Shown here piece by piece: positions 7,764-16,716 of a stretch of DNA of 64,000 bases. A program made the translations under genes and the position numbers. The notes under the pieces are model-generated. The model was not told where the DNA came from and did not search any database. It saw nothing but the letters and a program-made list of their open reading frames with translations. The stretch comes from Methylotenera sp. (GTDB lineage: Bacteria > Pseudomonadota > Gammaproteobacteria > Burkholderiales > Methylophilaceae), in NCBI RefSeq assembly GCF_029945535.1, contig NZ_JAQSCU010000013.1, positions 1,522 to 65,521 of the forward strand, in the 5' to 3' direction. The first letter of the stretch is position 1. Each line of letters begins with the position of its first letter.

Positions 7764-8849
7764 CTAAACGTTGAACCTGAAGTGCATTACATCGCCATCT
7801 TGCACAATATATTCTTTGCCTTCCAAGCGCATTTTCCCGGCTTCTTTGCTGCCTTGTTCGCCTTTGTTTTTCACGTACTCTTCGTATTGAATCACTTCTG
7901 CACGAATGAAGCCGCGTTCAAAGTCTGTGTGAATGACGCCTGCAGCTTGTGGAGCGGTTGCACCTTTTTTCACTGTCCAAGCACGTACTTCTTGCACGCC
8001 AGCGGTAAAGTAAGTTTGTAGGCCTAGTAAATCATAAGCGGCACGAATTACGCGGTTTAGGCCTGGTTCTTCTTGACCGAGTTCTGATAAGAATAACAAC
8101 TTATCTTCTTCGTCTAACTCAGAAATTTCACCTTCAATTTTTGCGCAAATACATACGACTGGTGCATTTTCTGCTTTGCCTAGCGCAACTACTTTGTCTA
8201 ATAACGGGTTGTTTTCAAAGCCAGATTCATCTACGTTGGCTAAGTACATCACTGGTTTTACGGTAATGAGGCATAGCGGTTTAAGTAGTTGAAGTTCGTC
8301 GGCGTCTAGGTTTAGTGTACGCACAGCTTTGGCTTGGTCTAAACATGGCACTACTTTTTCTAAAACTTTTAATAGTGCAATCGCGTCTTTATCACCGCTT
8401 TTAGCTTTTTTGTTTTCGCGCTGCATGGTTTTTTCTACAGTTTCCATGTCGGCAAGTGCAAGTTCGGTGTTAATTACTTCAATGTCTGACAGTGGATCAA
8501 TTTTGTTTGAAACGTGAATCACGTTGCCATCTTCAAAACAGCGCACCACGTGGACAATAGCATCAGTTTCGCGGATATTAGCTAAGAACTTGTTCCCCAA
8601 ACCCTCGCCTTTTGAAGCGCCCGCTACCAAGCCAGCGATATCAACAAACTCAACAATCGCAGGTTGTACTTTTTGCGGTTTTACGATGTCGATGAGCGCT
8701 TGCATACGCGTGTCAGGCACTTCTACAATGCCTACGTTTGGCTCAATCGTGCAGAAAGGGTAATTCTCTGCCGCAATACCAGCTTTGGTAATAGCGTTGA
8801 ATAGTGTGGACTTGCCCACGTTTGGTAAACCAACAATTCCGCATTTCAT
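7764..8849 (-). CDS. ychF: Redox-regulated ATPase YchF
   Basis: A 361-residue Obg-family P-loop protein, close to the usual length of 363. G1 is GLPNVGKST (residues 7-15), G2 region PFCTIEPN, and G3 [17 protein letters not shown]. The G4 position reads NVDE in place of NKxD, the change that makes YchF prefer ATP over GTP. A helical coiled-coil insert and a C-terminal TGS domain ([17 protein letters not shown]) follow. YchF binds ribosomes and takes part in oxidative-stress response and translation quality. It is last in the pth-ychF series and is followed immediately by repeat copy A. Confidence 0.97.
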   Translation of the reverse strand: MKCGIVGLPNVGKSTLFNAITKAGIAAENYPFCTIEPNVGIVEVPDTRMQALIDIVKPQKVQPAIVEFVDIAGLVAGASKGEGLGNKFLANIRETDAIVHVVRCFEDGNVIHVSNKIDPLSDIEVINTELALADMETVEKTMQRENKKAKSGDKDAIALLKVLEKVVPCLDQAKAVRTLNLDADELQLLKPLCLITVKPVMYLANVDESGFENNPLLDKVVALGKAENAPVVCICAKIEGEISELDEEDKLLFLSELGQEEPGLNRVIRAAYDLLGLQTYFTAGVQEVRAWTVKKGATAPQAAGVIHTDFERGFIRAEVIQYEEYVKNKGEQGSKEAGKMRLEGKEYIVQDGDVMHFRFNV

Positions 8850-8874
8850 CTAAATTCCAATCATTTTTACCTTA

Positions 8875-8944
8875 TCATTCCGTGCTTGATATGGAATCTA
8901 GCGTCTTTATGTAAGTCACTAGATTCCGACTTTCGTCGGAATGA
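8875..8944. repeat. Nested inverted repeat between pth and ychF
   Basis: The outer arms TCATTCCG/CGGAATGA (8875-8882, 8937-8944) enclose GGAATCTAG/CTAGATTCC arms, and the right side folds on its own as TTCCGAC-ttt-GTCGGAA. Sequences of the type ATTCCGAC...GTCGGAATGA are common dispersed intergenic hairpins in proteobacteria. It fills the gap between two minus-strand genes and could slow or end transcription of pth. A degenerate trace of a similar sequence is visible near 62235. Confidence 0.6.
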
Positions 8945-8955
8945 CGCAGGTATGT

Positions 8956-9531
8956 TTATTTTTTAGTATGCAACTTTAACATTGCGCTTTCAAATTCGCC
9001 CGCTAGCAATGAATCTATCAACTTGGTGCTTTCATACACTTTTTCGTCTATAGCCGCTTGCTCATCTTTTGTTGGCGCTTTTAGAACAAAATTAACCACT
9101 TCGTTTCGATCGCCTGGGTGACCGATGCCCAATCTCAAGCGCCAGAAGTCTTTTGTGCCTAGTGCAGCCTCAATATCTTTTAAGCCATTGTGACCACCAT
9201 GGCCACCACCAACTTTTAGTTTTAAACCGCCCGCAGGTAAATCCAGTTCATCATGAATCACTAATATTTCAGCGGGTGTGATTTTGTAATAATTTGCTAA
9301 TGTGGCCACTGATTTGCCGCTAGCGTTCATAAACGTAGTTGGTTTAAGCAGCCAAGTATCCGCTTTCGATGCTAACTTGCCAGCTACGCCGAAAAACTTG
9401 GCGTCTAGGGCCAGTTTACTATTGGTTTGTGCGGCGACTTCATCTATCCACCAGAAGCCTGCATTGTGCCGGGTTGCGGTGTATTTTTCGCCAGGATTAC
9501 CTAAGCCAACAAAGAGTTTTATACCAGTCAT
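8956..9531 (-). CDS. pth: Peptidyl-tRNA hydrolase
   Basis: A 191-residue cytosolic enzyme that releases tRNA from peptidyl-tRNA that has fallen off the ribosome. Family signatures are visible: LFVGLGNPGEKYTATRHNAGF at the N-terminus, with the catalytic histidine in RHNAGF, the KPTTFMNASG motif, and DELDLPAG with GGGHGGHNGLKDI. I take the ATG at 9531 as start; a reading frame extends 10 codons further up, but the protein family begins just before LFVGLGNPG. It follows rplY on the same strand, separated by a terminator-like hairpin, the order usual in betaproteobacteria. Confidence 0.96.
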   Translation of the reverse strand: MTGIKLFVGLGNPGEKYTATRHNAGFWWIDEVAAQTNSKLALDAKFFGVAGKLASKADTWLLKPTTFMNASGKSVATLANYYKITPAEILVIHDELDLPAGGLKLKVGGGHGGHNGLKDIEAALGTKDFWRLRLGIGHPGDRNEVVNFVLKAPTKDEQAAIDEKVYESTKLIDSLLAGEFESAMLKLHTKK

Positions 9532-9552
9532 AAAGCAATAGTACCAATAAAA

Positions 9553-9581
9553 AACGCGCACTTCATAGTAAAGTGCGCGTT
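9553..9581 (-). terminator. Rho-independent terminator after rplY
   Basis: AACGCGCACTT (9553-9563) and AAGTGCGCGTT (9571-9581) form a perfect 11-bp stem with a 7-nt loop. On the minus strand it is followed by a U-rich run. It sits between the rplY stop and the pth start, so pth probably also needs its own promoter or read-through. Confidence 0.75.
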
Positions 9582-9599
9582 AGTTAGCATACTTGTAAA

Positions 9600-10208
9600 T
9601 TAAGCAGCTGGTGTTTCTTCAGCAGCATCTGCAACGCCGCCACGTGTTTTAGCAATAGCTGCAACAGCTGCATCGTTACCGTGAGCTAATTGTACAAATT
9701 CAACGCCCTTTGCCAATTTGATTTGTGACAAGTGAATTGAGTGACCCATTTCTAAACCAGCTAAGTCAACTTCAAGGAACTCTGGCAAATCTTTAGCCAA
9801 GCAACTTACGTCAGCTTCAGTCAAAATGTGTGCAACGATACCGCCGCCTGTTTTAACGCCTGGCGCGATGTCAGCATTGATAAAGTGGAATGGCACTTTA
9901 ACGTGGATTTTTTCAGTAGCACTTACACGTTGAAAGTCAATGTGCTGAATAGTGTTACGAACCGGGTGCATTTGGAAGTCACGTAACAATACGTTTTCTT
10001 TTTTGCCTTCTAAGTTCAATGTTAATACTGAAGCATGGAATGCTTCATGACGGAACTCTAAGAATAATTCTTTAGCGTTAATTTCAAGTGTTACGGCTTC
10101 TTTACCAGCACCGTAAACAACACCTGGAACTGTGCCTGCGCGACGAAGACGGCGGCTCGCACCCGTACCTTTTACATCACGCTTTACTGCATTAATTTCG
10201 ATAGACAT
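9600..10208 (-). CDS. rplY: 50S ribosomal protein L25/Ctc
   Basis: A 202-residue L25 of the long CTC/TL5 type. The N-terminal L25 domain (about 1-92; EINAVKRDVKGTGASRRLRR at the start) binds 5S rRNA, and the C-terminal beta domain (about 100-190) is found in the stress-protein form. The Ala/Glu-rich tail (AEETPAA) is ordinary for the family. It is preceded by prs and followed by pth. A terminator lies on each side, so it is probably a mostly single-gene transcript. Confidence 0.97.
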   Translation of the reverse strand: MSIEINAVKRDVKGTGASRRLRRAGTVPGVVYGAGKEAVTLEINAKELFLEFRHEAFHASVLTLNLEGKKENVLLRDFQMHPVRNTIQHIDFQRVSATEKIHVKVPFHFINADIAPGVKTGGGIVAHILTEADVSCLAKDLPEFLEVDLAGLEMGHSIHLSQIKLAKGVEFVQLAHGNDAAVAAIAKTRGGVADAAEETPAA

Positions 10209-10272
10209 TTTACTACTCCTAATTTGATACTACTTTTACTGCTAGGCTTTTGATGGCCTCACTACACAAAAA

Positions 10273-10296
10273 CTGCATACCGCGACCAGTATGCAG
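10273..10296 (-). terminator. Rho-independent terminator after prs
   Basis: CTGCATAC (10273-10280) and GTATGCAG (10289-10296) form a perfect 8-bp stem with an 8-nt loop. On the minus strand it is followed by a U-run (TTTTTG). It stands 13 bp beyond the prs stop codon. Confidence 0.8.
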
Positions 10297-10308
10297 GGTT
10301 AAAAACTT

Positions 10309-11259
10309 TTAATCCATAAACAATGAGCTTACGGAATCTTCACTACTAATTCTACGAATCGTTTCAGCTAATAGTTCTGCTGTGCTTAATTGGCGAATCT
10401 TTTTGCAATTAGCTGATTCAGCACCGAGTGCAATGGTGTTGGTCACTACTAACTCATCTAGTTCTGAGTTCATAATACGATCAGCTGCACCGCCAGATAA
10501 TACTGGGTGTGTGGCGTATGCGATTACTTTCTTGGCGCCAAATTTCTTAAGTGCTGCAGCTGCTTCGCAAAGCGTATTTGCCGTATCAACCATGTCATCC
10601 ATAATGACACAGGTGCGGCCAGTAACGTCACCAATAATGTTCATCACTTTAGCGACGTTTGGTTTTGGGCGACGTTTATCGATAATCGCTAAATCAGAAT
10701 TTAATTGTTTAGCTGCCGCACGCGCACGTACAACACCACCAACATCAGGTGAAACAACCATTAAATTATCATGATTTTGTTTTAATAAATCTGCTAACAA
10801 AATCGGTGTGGCGTAAATATTATCAACAGGGATATCAAAGAAGCCTTGAATTTGATCTGAGTGCAAATCCATCGTTAGTAAACGGTTAACACCAACGCCT
10901 GTGAGCATGTTAGCAACTACTTTAGCGGTAATGGCTACACGTGCTGAGCGCGGACGGCGATCTTGACGTGAGTAACCAAAGTAGGGGATTGCAGCAGTGA
11001 TACGGCCAGCAGAAGAGCGACGTAGCGCGTCCACCATGACCATGACTTCCATTAGGCTGTCATTGGTTGGGTGGCTGGTAGATTGCAATACGAATACATC
11101 TTTACCACGTACGTTTTCAAGCAGTTCAACAGTGGTTTCGCCATCGCTAAATGTGCCAACGTGCGCTTGACCAAGCTGAATGCCTAAGTGCTTAGCTACT
11201 TCTTGCGCAAGCACTGGGTTAGCCGTGCCAGTAAAGACCATTAAGTTGCCGTTAGACAT
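10309..11259 (-). CDS. prs: Ribose-phosphate pyrophosphokinase
   Basis: A 316-residue class I PRPP synthetase (usual length about 315). It transfers pyrophosphate from ATP to ribose 5-phosphate, feeding nucleotide, histidine and tryptophan synthesis. Visible marks are [16 protein letters not shown] (flexible loop and ATP site), [16 protein letters not shown] (flag and catalytic loop), [36 protein letters not shown], and the PRPP-binding [14 protein letters not shown]. It follows tRNA-Gln with a terminator between, the standard betaproteobacterial order. Confidence 0.98.
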   Translation of the reverse strand: MSNGNLMVFTGTANPVLAQEVAKHLGIQLGQAHVGTFSDGETTVELLENVRGKDVFVLQSTSHPTNDSLMEVMVMVDALRRSSAGRITAAIPYFGYSRQDRRPRSARVAITAKVVANMLTGVGVNRLLTMDLHSDQIQGFFDIPVDNIYATPILLADLLKQNHDNLMVVSPDVGGVVRARAAAKQLNSDLAIIDKRRPKPNVAKVMNIIGDVTGRTCVIMDDMVDTANTLCEAAAALKKFGAKKVIAYATHPVLSGGAADRIMNSELDELVVTNTIALGAESANCKKIRQLSTAELLAETIRRISSEDSVSSLFMD

Positions 11260-11373
11260 CTGTTGATTTCCTAATAAACCGTGCTTGTAAACACTGTGCT
11301 TAAAGCCTCAGCATCAAACTATCAATAAAAACTTTGCTATTAGTAAAAATATAGCTATAAAAACTTACAAAAA

Positions 11374-11410
11374 ATAAAAGCGCGTAAATCAAAAATCTAC
11401 ACGCTTTTAT
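11374..11410 (-). terminator. Terminator downstream of tRNA-Gln
   Basis: ATAAAAGCGCGTA (11374-11386) pairs with TACACGCTTTTAT (11398-11410), 12 of 13 bp. On the minus strand a T-rich run follows. It stands 36 bp after the tRNA-Gln 3' end and 115 bp before the prs start. Confidence 0.65.
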
Positions 11411-11445
11411 CTATGAAAAAGCAGCTTTAATCTGCTTTCTAAATT

Positions 11446-11522
11446 TGGCTGAGGAGGAAGGACTCGAACCTTCGGATGCTGGGATCAAAACCCAGTGCCT
11501 TAACCAACTTGGCGACTCCCCA
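11446..11522 (-). tRNA. tRNA-Gln (TTG)
   Basis: A 77-nt cloverleaf with encoded CCA (complement of 11446-11448). The anticodon stem and loop read CTGGG-TTTTGAT-CCCAG, giving anticodon TTG. The acceptor stem TGGGGAG/CTCCTCA has one G-T wobble, and the T loop is TTCGAGT. It stands between ispE and prs, which is conserved in many betaproteobacteria. Confidence 0.96.
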
Positions 11523-11544
11523 ATATTTTAATCAGACTATCTAA

Positions 11545-12429
11545 TCAACTTGTAAAGTTCATTAGCGGGTGCTGATTCAACCCTTTTGCAACAAATCCCT
11601 GAACACCTTTAGGTTTTTGATCACATATATCTACTGCAGTTTTCTTATCTGCTACTTCTAAAAATACCGAAGCACCAGAACCACTCATTCTTGCATCGCC
11701 AAATTGGCTAAGCTTAAATTGATTTAACCAAGTTAAACAATCTAAAACAGCGGGGTATTCACTGCAAACTACTCTTTCCAAGTCATTTATAAATTCAGCA
11801 TTTAAATTACCTGCTGTTAATTTAGCCGTCCCAGAAAAGTCCGACATTGTCTTAGGATTCGTATTTTTTGTCAATTGCTTATTGGCAAATATTTGCGCTG
11901 TTGATACATGTACATTCGGATTCAGCACAACATAGTAGGAATTGTGCAGATTTATCTCCGTTAATTGCTCGCCTATGCCTTCTGCCCAAGCGTTTTTTCC
12001 AAAAATAAAAAAAGGTACATCAGCACCTAATTTCAAGCCTAATGCCATGAGTTCTTTGCGGCTTAAGTTAAGTTGCCACAAGTTGTTTAAAGCTAAAAGC
12101 ACAGTCGCAGCATCTGAGCTACCGCCACCTAAGCCGCCACCCATAGGGATGCGTTTTTCAATCAAAATTTCTACACCAAGTGGGCATTGCGTATATTGCT
12201 GTAACAATTTAGCCGCACGAACACATAAATCTTGCTCTGCAGGAACGCCAGCTACTTCATTGACACGTTTTACAACGCCGTCTGAAGTAGGCTTGAGTTT
12301 TATAGTGTCATATAAGTCGATTAGCTGAAAAACGGTTTGCAGCAAATGGTAGCCATCTGCTCGCTGGCCTGTAATGTGCAGAAATAAATTGATTTTTGCC
12401 GGCGCTAAAAATGATTGAAAGTCTTGCAT
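11545..12429 (-). CDS. ispE: 4-diphosphocytidyl-2-C-methyl-D-erythritol kinase
   Basis: A 294-residue GHMP kinase of the non-mevalonate isoprenoid pathway, phosphorylating the 2-hydroxyl of CDP-methylerythritol. The substrate loop APAKINLFLHITGQRADGYH is at residues 9-28. The glycine-rich ATP motif PMGGGLGGGSSDAATVLLAL lies around 91-110, and MSGSGASVFLE near 263-273. In relatives ispE directly follows lolB; here a carbonic anhydrase gene stands between them. tRNA-Gln follows 22 bp downstream. Confidence 0.97.
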   Translation of the reverse strand: MQDFQSFLAPAKINLFLHITGQRADGYHLLQTVFQLIDLYDTIKLKPTSDGVVKRVNEVAGVPAEQDLCVRAAKLLQQYTQCPLGVEILIEKRIPMGGGLGGGSSDAATVLLALNNLWQLNLSRKELMALGLKLGADVPFFIFGKNAWAEGIGEQLTEINLHNSYYVVLNPNVHVSTAQIFANKQLTKNTNPKTMSDFSGTAKLTAGNLNAEFINDLERVVCSEYPAVLDCLTWLNQFKLSQFGDARMSGSGASVFLEVADKKTAVDICDQKPKGVQGFVAKGLNQHPLMNFTS

Positions 12430-12524
12430 AGATGCGTATTTTAGCGCATCTAGCCTGCCGTTAGATTGACCAAACTAATTTTAATTAGCAGTTTTAATAT
12501 TTATGCAAAATTGTTGCATCTGCA

Positions 12525-13799
12525 CTACTCAATAATCACCCTGCCATTCAAAGCTTGCACCGGACGGTTGTTACTGTGATGCACAGCTTTCTTAAAGGCG
12601 TCAATTTGCTCTTTTGAAGCGGTGATAGGATTTTTCATTAATAGCCAGCGTACGCCCTCGCTGCAAGGAGGTGTGGTTAATGAGCCGCTAAAGCGGTAAT
12701 AGTTTTTATTATCTGGCATGAACTCACTGGGCATGACGCGATTTTTTAGTGCGATTGGTTCGCCTTCTTCTTCGGGTAGTTGTTCCCAAAGTTTAGCTAA
12801 TGCTGGGTTAGCTTTTCCTTCGGTGAACATTACGCCTATCACCGCTAGGTTGCCTTTAGCATCAGCATGCACAAAGTGCGCTTCCAGCGGAAAAGACTTG
12901 CCGTGTATTGTGTTTTCGCTAGGTGCATGGAAATGCACTTGCTTCATTTGGAAGGCACCGTTATCGAGTGCAAGCATATTGCCTTCTTTAAAATTAATTT
13001 GCACGGTATGGCCATTGTTGAAAATATCTTTTGCGGGGAATTTCTGTATCGCCTTTAAAGATTTAATCGCTGCATGAATGCTGTCTTCAATATTGATTGG
13101 CGATTGATTGCGACCTGCATCGCAGGTCGCAAATTCAGGGCTGAGTTTTGCCCAATTCTCAGGGCCTTCTTTGCCTTCGTAGGCCCAGTGTGGTTTGTGG
13201 CCGCCTTTTTTAATATCGGCAGGTTTTATTGCTGTCGATTTGGCTGTGACGGCGGCAGTTTTAGTGTCGGTTGGTTTTTCTGCTACTGGTTTGGCCGGCG
13301 CTTCAGGCTTTGTTGTAGATTTTTGCGTTTCTACATTGGTTTTGGCAGCAGCAGGTTTTGTCGCCACAGCCGTAATGGTAGGTTTTTCTGCCTGGCAAAC
13401 ATAGCGCATGGCTATATCCATGTCTGTTTCTGGCACAGGTTCTATAAACTCGGCACTTTTAGCATCGATGCCTGCTGAATAAACCAACTCGCTATTTAAA
13501 TATTGAAAAACTTGAGAAGTCGCAGATTTTTGTGCTGAGCAGTCAAAAAACCAGAGTAATTTGGATAAGTTATATTGTTTGTCTATGGTTTCTGGATTTT
13601 TTTGAAGGGTTTTGTATTCAACCTTCACCCAAGCTCTTTTATATTTATCTTGCTGCAATATAGATTGCTTATCCAGCATTATTTTTTCAATATTGTTGTC
13701 GCTAAGCTTGACCCATTGTGCTGCTTGGCTATTGTTGCATATAGCAAAACAGAATATGAATAGTGCGATTAATTTTTTCATTGTATCTACGTTCATCAT
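12525..13799 (-). CDS. Secreted alpha-carbonic anhydrase with N-terminal extension
   Basis: A protein of about 424 residues in three parts. A signal peptide (LIALFIFCFAICNNSQA) is followed by a CNP1/surface-adhesin E-like domain of about 110 residues (WVKLSDNN...MRYVCQ). A 60-residue linker rich in Ala, Lys, Pro and Thr leads to an alpha-class carbonic anhydrase domain (HKPHWAYEG onward). The three zinc histidines are present in QVHFHAPSE and EAHFVHAD (about H289, H291, H308), and the disulfide cysteines in TCDAGRNQSPI and TTPPCSEG. It would hydrate CO2 in the periplasm. Start at 13799 is chosen for its GAAGG 8 nt upstream; 13781 is an alternative. It interrupts the usual lolB-ispE pair. Confidence 0.88.
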   Translation of the reverse strand: MMNVDTMKKLIALFIFCFAICNNSQAAQWVKLSDNNIEKIMLDKQSILQQDKYKRAWVKVEYKTLQKNPETIDKQYNLSKLLWFFDCSAQKSATSQVFQYLNSELVYSAGIDAKSAEFIEPVPETDMDIAMRYVCQAEKPTITAVATKPAAAKTNVETQKSTTKPEAPAKPVAEKPTDTKTAAVTAKSTAIKPADIKKGGHKPHWAYEGKEGPENWAKLSPEFATCDAGRNQSPINIEDSIHAAIKSLKAIQKFPAKDIFNNGHTVQINFKEGNMLALDNGAFQMKQVHFHAPSENTIHGKSFPLEAHFVHADAKGNLAVIGVMFTEGKANPALAKLWEQLPEEEGEPIALKNRVMPSEFMPDNKNYYRFSGSLTTPPCSEGVRWLLMKNPITASKEQIDAFKKAVHHSNNRPVQALNGRVIIE

Positions 13800-13966
13800 A
13801 ATTGGAGCCTTCAACAAATTTATTTCAGCCTAAATTATGCGGAAATAGTGATGGTTTTTAATGATAAAGTACGGCTGGGTTTAGACCTTAATTCCTAGAT
13901 TTGGAATATTGGGCTTGAAGTTTGAATGATTAAAAGCTAGCGTGAGCTTGAATCAATTGCTTTGAG

Positions 13967-14629
13967 TTAATTGGAGGTATTTGAGTTCGCAATGCTTGAA
14001 TTTGTAATACGAGACCAACTTTCAACCAATAATTTCAAATAGACCTTTTCGTTTCTAAGTAAGATTTTACTCGGCAAAAAGTGACCATTTTGATCGGTAT
14101 AGTTTTCGTATTGAATATCCCAGCCATCTTGCTTTAAGGTGCTCAAATAACCTTGTTCATTCCATGTGCTGGCTTGAATGGCGCTGCTACTCGGACGTCC
14201 TAGTGACCAATCTGCAAGACCGGCTAGTGGCAATTGCCATCCCAACGTTTTTTGAGTGAGTGTTTCAGCATCTGCGGCGGTAATACTGTTTCCTTTAGCA
14301 TCTTCTAGAGTGACGTTCTCAGAGGTTTTTTTAATGCTCGCCAGTTGCCCACCGAGGGGTGAGTACAAGGCGATGTCATCGTTTATTTTGCTGTGCTGCC
14401 AAGTCAGGCTGCCAGAGAAGCCTTTACCTTCTGCTTGCACGCCAATGCGACCTTTAATGCTGAATTGGTCTATGCCAGCAATATCCTGCAAATGCGCTTG
14501 ATGGCGATCTTGGGAGGCTGAGTTAGGGTTAACATCAGGCTTAGGTAGACTAGTGCAACCCGTCACCGTAGTAACAAAGCTTAAGGCAATAAATAAACGA
14601 ACGAACTTCATTTGTAAATCTTGCTTCAT
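13967..14629 (-). CDS. lolB: Outer-membrane lipoprotein receptor LolB
   Basis: A 220-residue lipoprotein that takes lipoproteins from LolA and inserts them into the outer membrane. A lipoprotein signal (RLFIALSFVTTVTGC, cysteine at 25) is followed by QFSIKGRIGVQAEGKGFSGS and LGWQLPLAGLADWSLGR, both typical of LolB. It is preceded on the same strand by the TPR lipoprotein gene with 23 bp between. The start region is an imperfect 18-bp tandem duplication that gives two in-frame ATG codons (14629 and 14611). Neither has a strong ribosome-binding site, so the true start is open. Confidence 0.92.
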   Translation of the reverse strand: MKQDLQMKFVRLFIALSFVTTVTGCTSLPKPDVNPNSASQDRHQAHLQDIAGIDQFSIKGRIGVQAEGKGFSGSLTWQHSKINDDIALYSPLGGQLASIKKTSENVTLEDAKGNSITAADAETLTQKTLGWQLPLAGLADWSLGRPSSSAIQASTWNEQGYLSTLKQDGWDIQYENYTDQNGHFLPSKILLRNEKVYLKLLVESWSRITNSSIANSNTSN

Positions 14630-14641
14630 CTGTAAATCTTA
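14606..14641 (-). repeat. Tandem 18-bp duplication over the lolB start
   Basis: Bases 14606-14623 and 14624-14641 are two head-to-tail 18-bp copies differing at two positions. Each copy contains AAGATTTACA followed by ATG AAG on the minus strand, so both the leader and the start codon are doubled, in frame. Confidence 0.75.
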
Positions 14642-14652
14642 AGTGAAAAGAA

Positions 14653-16401
14653 TTACGATTTGAATTTATTGGCTGTTGTAATCAATACTTCGTTATCTGG
14701 ATTTTTGCTAAGTGCATCGGTCCAGAGTTTTTTAGCCTCATCATGCTTACCTTTTTGCCATAAAACCTCACCTAAATGTGCGGCTATTTCAGGGTCTTGA
14801 TTCACTTGGTAAGCTTGTTCCAAGTATGTGATTGCCTTATCTAACTTACCTTTTCTGTAGTACGCCCAACCAAGACTATCTAACATGTAATGATCATTTG
14901 GGCTGATAGTTAAGGCTTTTTCTATTAGCGTGACGGCTTCATCTAGCTTGATGTTGCGATCAGCGAATGAGTAGCCCAGTGCATTGTAAGCTGCAGCAAA
15001 GTCAGGCTTCGCTGCGATGGTTTTGCGTAATTCGCTTTCCATAATATCTAGTTTGTTAACTCGTTCAGCAGATAGTGCGTAGTCGTAAACCAACTCTGGA
15101 GTATTGGGGAGGTTTTTAACGGCTTTATCCAGTAAATCAAACGCATCTTTATCGCGCTTAGCTTTTGCTAGCAACGAAGCTTCTGTTTGAATAACGATGA
15201 TTTGCTGCTCAGTCGTTAAATCTTCCAAAGCATCAAGCTTTTCAATGGCTTTATCAACTGATTGAGTGCGTGCGATGATGTTCGTCAAACCAATCTGAGC
15301 TTCTAAAAAGCGTGGCCCTGGCTGCACTTTGCTATACCAAGCCATTGCATCCGCATCGCGATTTTGTTTTTCAGTGACTTGTGCTAAGTAAATATATAGT
15401 TGGTCTGTATCTTTAAAATCCTGTGTTAGAGATTGCTGAAAATAACCCTCAGCACCTGCAAAGTCGCCAGCTTGAAACGATAGTAAGCCAATAACAGCCG
15501 TTACTTCTGGACTATTTTTGCCATATTGCAATATGGTTGGATATTGTTTTTTCGCGGCATCATATTGCTTTTGATTCACCATGATTTTAGCCATGTTGAC
15601 GCGAACTTCATTTGATTCAGGATATTGATCTAAGAATGATTGATAAAAATCTATGCCAGATTGAGGCGCTTGATTAAATAATATTTGTCCCTTGAGTAAC
15701 GCTGCAACATTCCAGCCTGGCTTAAGCGCTTCGGCTTTATCAAGTGCCTGTAGCGCTACGTTGTTTTGGTTTGCCGCATAGGCCGATTGTGCAATTGCGA
15801 ATTGCGCTTCAGCCAAATCTGGATATGGTGCGGCAAGTGACTGAACCAGATTCAACACGCCAGCTTTGTTTTTGCTGCGGCTAAGCAGGTTGTTAAGGTA
15901 TAAAAAACCGCCAGCACGTGTCTCTTCCTTGTCAAAAAGTTTCGCTAAGTAGGGTTTGGCTGCATCTAATTGGTCTGTCGCGATGAGTATTTCAGTCATG
16001 GCTTGTTGCGCTTCGTTAGAAGTCGGATCAAGTTCAGACCAAAGCTTTATTGCAGGTACTGTCATGCCAGGTACGTTACCGTAAGCCGCAACTTTGGCGG
16101 CGCGCTCTGCCAAGCTGGCATCTTGGGAGGTTTTTGCTAGCTCATAAAAAACTTTGCTTGAAGTTGCTAAATCACCGCGTTGCCCCGCAACTTCAGCCAC
16201 TAGATATTTAAAAACAAAATCCGCTTCAGCATTGAACTGATTGGCTTGTGCCGATTTATTGGCTGGTCCACCTGTCACTGTCGCGCAACCACTCATGCAC
16301 AAGGCGCTAGCTATTAGGCTTGTGCCGATGATGTTTTTAATCTTGAACAAAGTTCTGTTTGAATGGAGTTTAGTTTCAGATAGATGAGGCATTGGGCGCA
16401 T
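14653..16401 (-). CDS. TPR-repeat outer-membrane lipoprotein
   Basis: A 582-residue lipoprotein. The N-terminus has a short basic region, a hydrophobic stretch (IIGTSLIASALCMSGC) and a lipobox ending at C39. The rest is built of helical tetratricopeptide repeats, clearest at the C-terminus (AAYNALGYSFADRN, YMLDSLGWAYYRKGKLDKAI, EIAAHLGEVLWQKGKHDEAK). It stands just upstream of lolB, an arrangement seen in many betaproteobacteria. A scaffold role at the outer membrane is likely, but no specific function is established. The ABC transporter cluster is divergent from it. Confidence 0.85.
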   Translation of the reverse strand: MRPMPHLSETKLHSNRTLFKIKNIIGTSLIASALCMSGCATVTGGPANKSAQANQFNAEADFVFKYLVAEVAGQRGDLATSSKVFYELAKTSQDASLAERAAKVAAYGNVPGMTVPAIKLWSELDPTSNEAQQAMTEILIATDQLDAAKPYLAKLFDKEETRAGGFLYLNNLLSRSKNKAGVLNLVQSLAAPYPDLAEAQFAIAQSAYAANQNNVALQALDKAEALKPGWNVAALLKGQILFNQAPQSGIDFYQSFLDQYPESNEVRVNMAKIMVNQKQYDAAKKQYPTILQYGKNSPEVTAVIGLLSFQAGDFAGAEGYFQQSLTQDFKDTDQLYIYLAQVTEKQNRDADAMAWYSKVQPGPRFLEAQIGLTNIIARTQSVDKAIEKLDALEDLTTEQQIIVIQTEASLLAKAKRDKDAFDLLDKAVKNLPNTPELVYDYALSAERVNKLDIMESELRKTIAAKPDFAAAYNALGYSFADRNIKLDEAVTLIEKALTISPNDHYMLDSLGWAYYRKGKLDKAITYLEQAYQVNQDPEIAAHLGEVLWQKGKHDEAKKLWTDALSKNPDNEVLITTANKFKS

Positions 16402-16716
16402 AAGTTATTTTGTAATTATTAAAAATGAGTGGGAATAAGCTTTAAAAATAAGGTTTAATAGTCGCGGCAAATTAATATGTAAGATAATAAGCCATTACTA
16501 CAGTATTGTACTGTCCTATTTCTTAGTCCGTGACAGGTGCTGCAAGTTCCTCCATAATTATGGATTGACTGCAATGAATGTCAATAGAACTTTCCTATAT
16601 TGCGCTTCTCAAACGCAGAAGTAATTTTTGGCGCTGACAGGTTGTGATTTTTAAAGATAACTGATTGATTTTTAGTCACAATAACCTGTATTTTTGTAAT
16701 GACAAATAGAGTAACT
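16402..16716. other. Divergent intergenic region with 14-bp palindrome
   Basis: This 315-bp region separates the divergent TPR and ABC transporter genes and must carry both promoters. It holds a perfect 14-bp palindrome, TCCATAATTATGGA, at 16551-16564, and an ACAGT/ACTGT inverted repeat near 16500-16514. I see no RNA gene or convincing small ORF. The palindrome is a candidate operator by position only. Confidence 0.4.

Noticed and set aside
16490-16564. A fifth copy of the structured element family
   Set aside because: It has an ACAGT/ACTGT palindrome but neither the GCGCCTAG end nor the GTTGC start, and it does not follow a stop codon.
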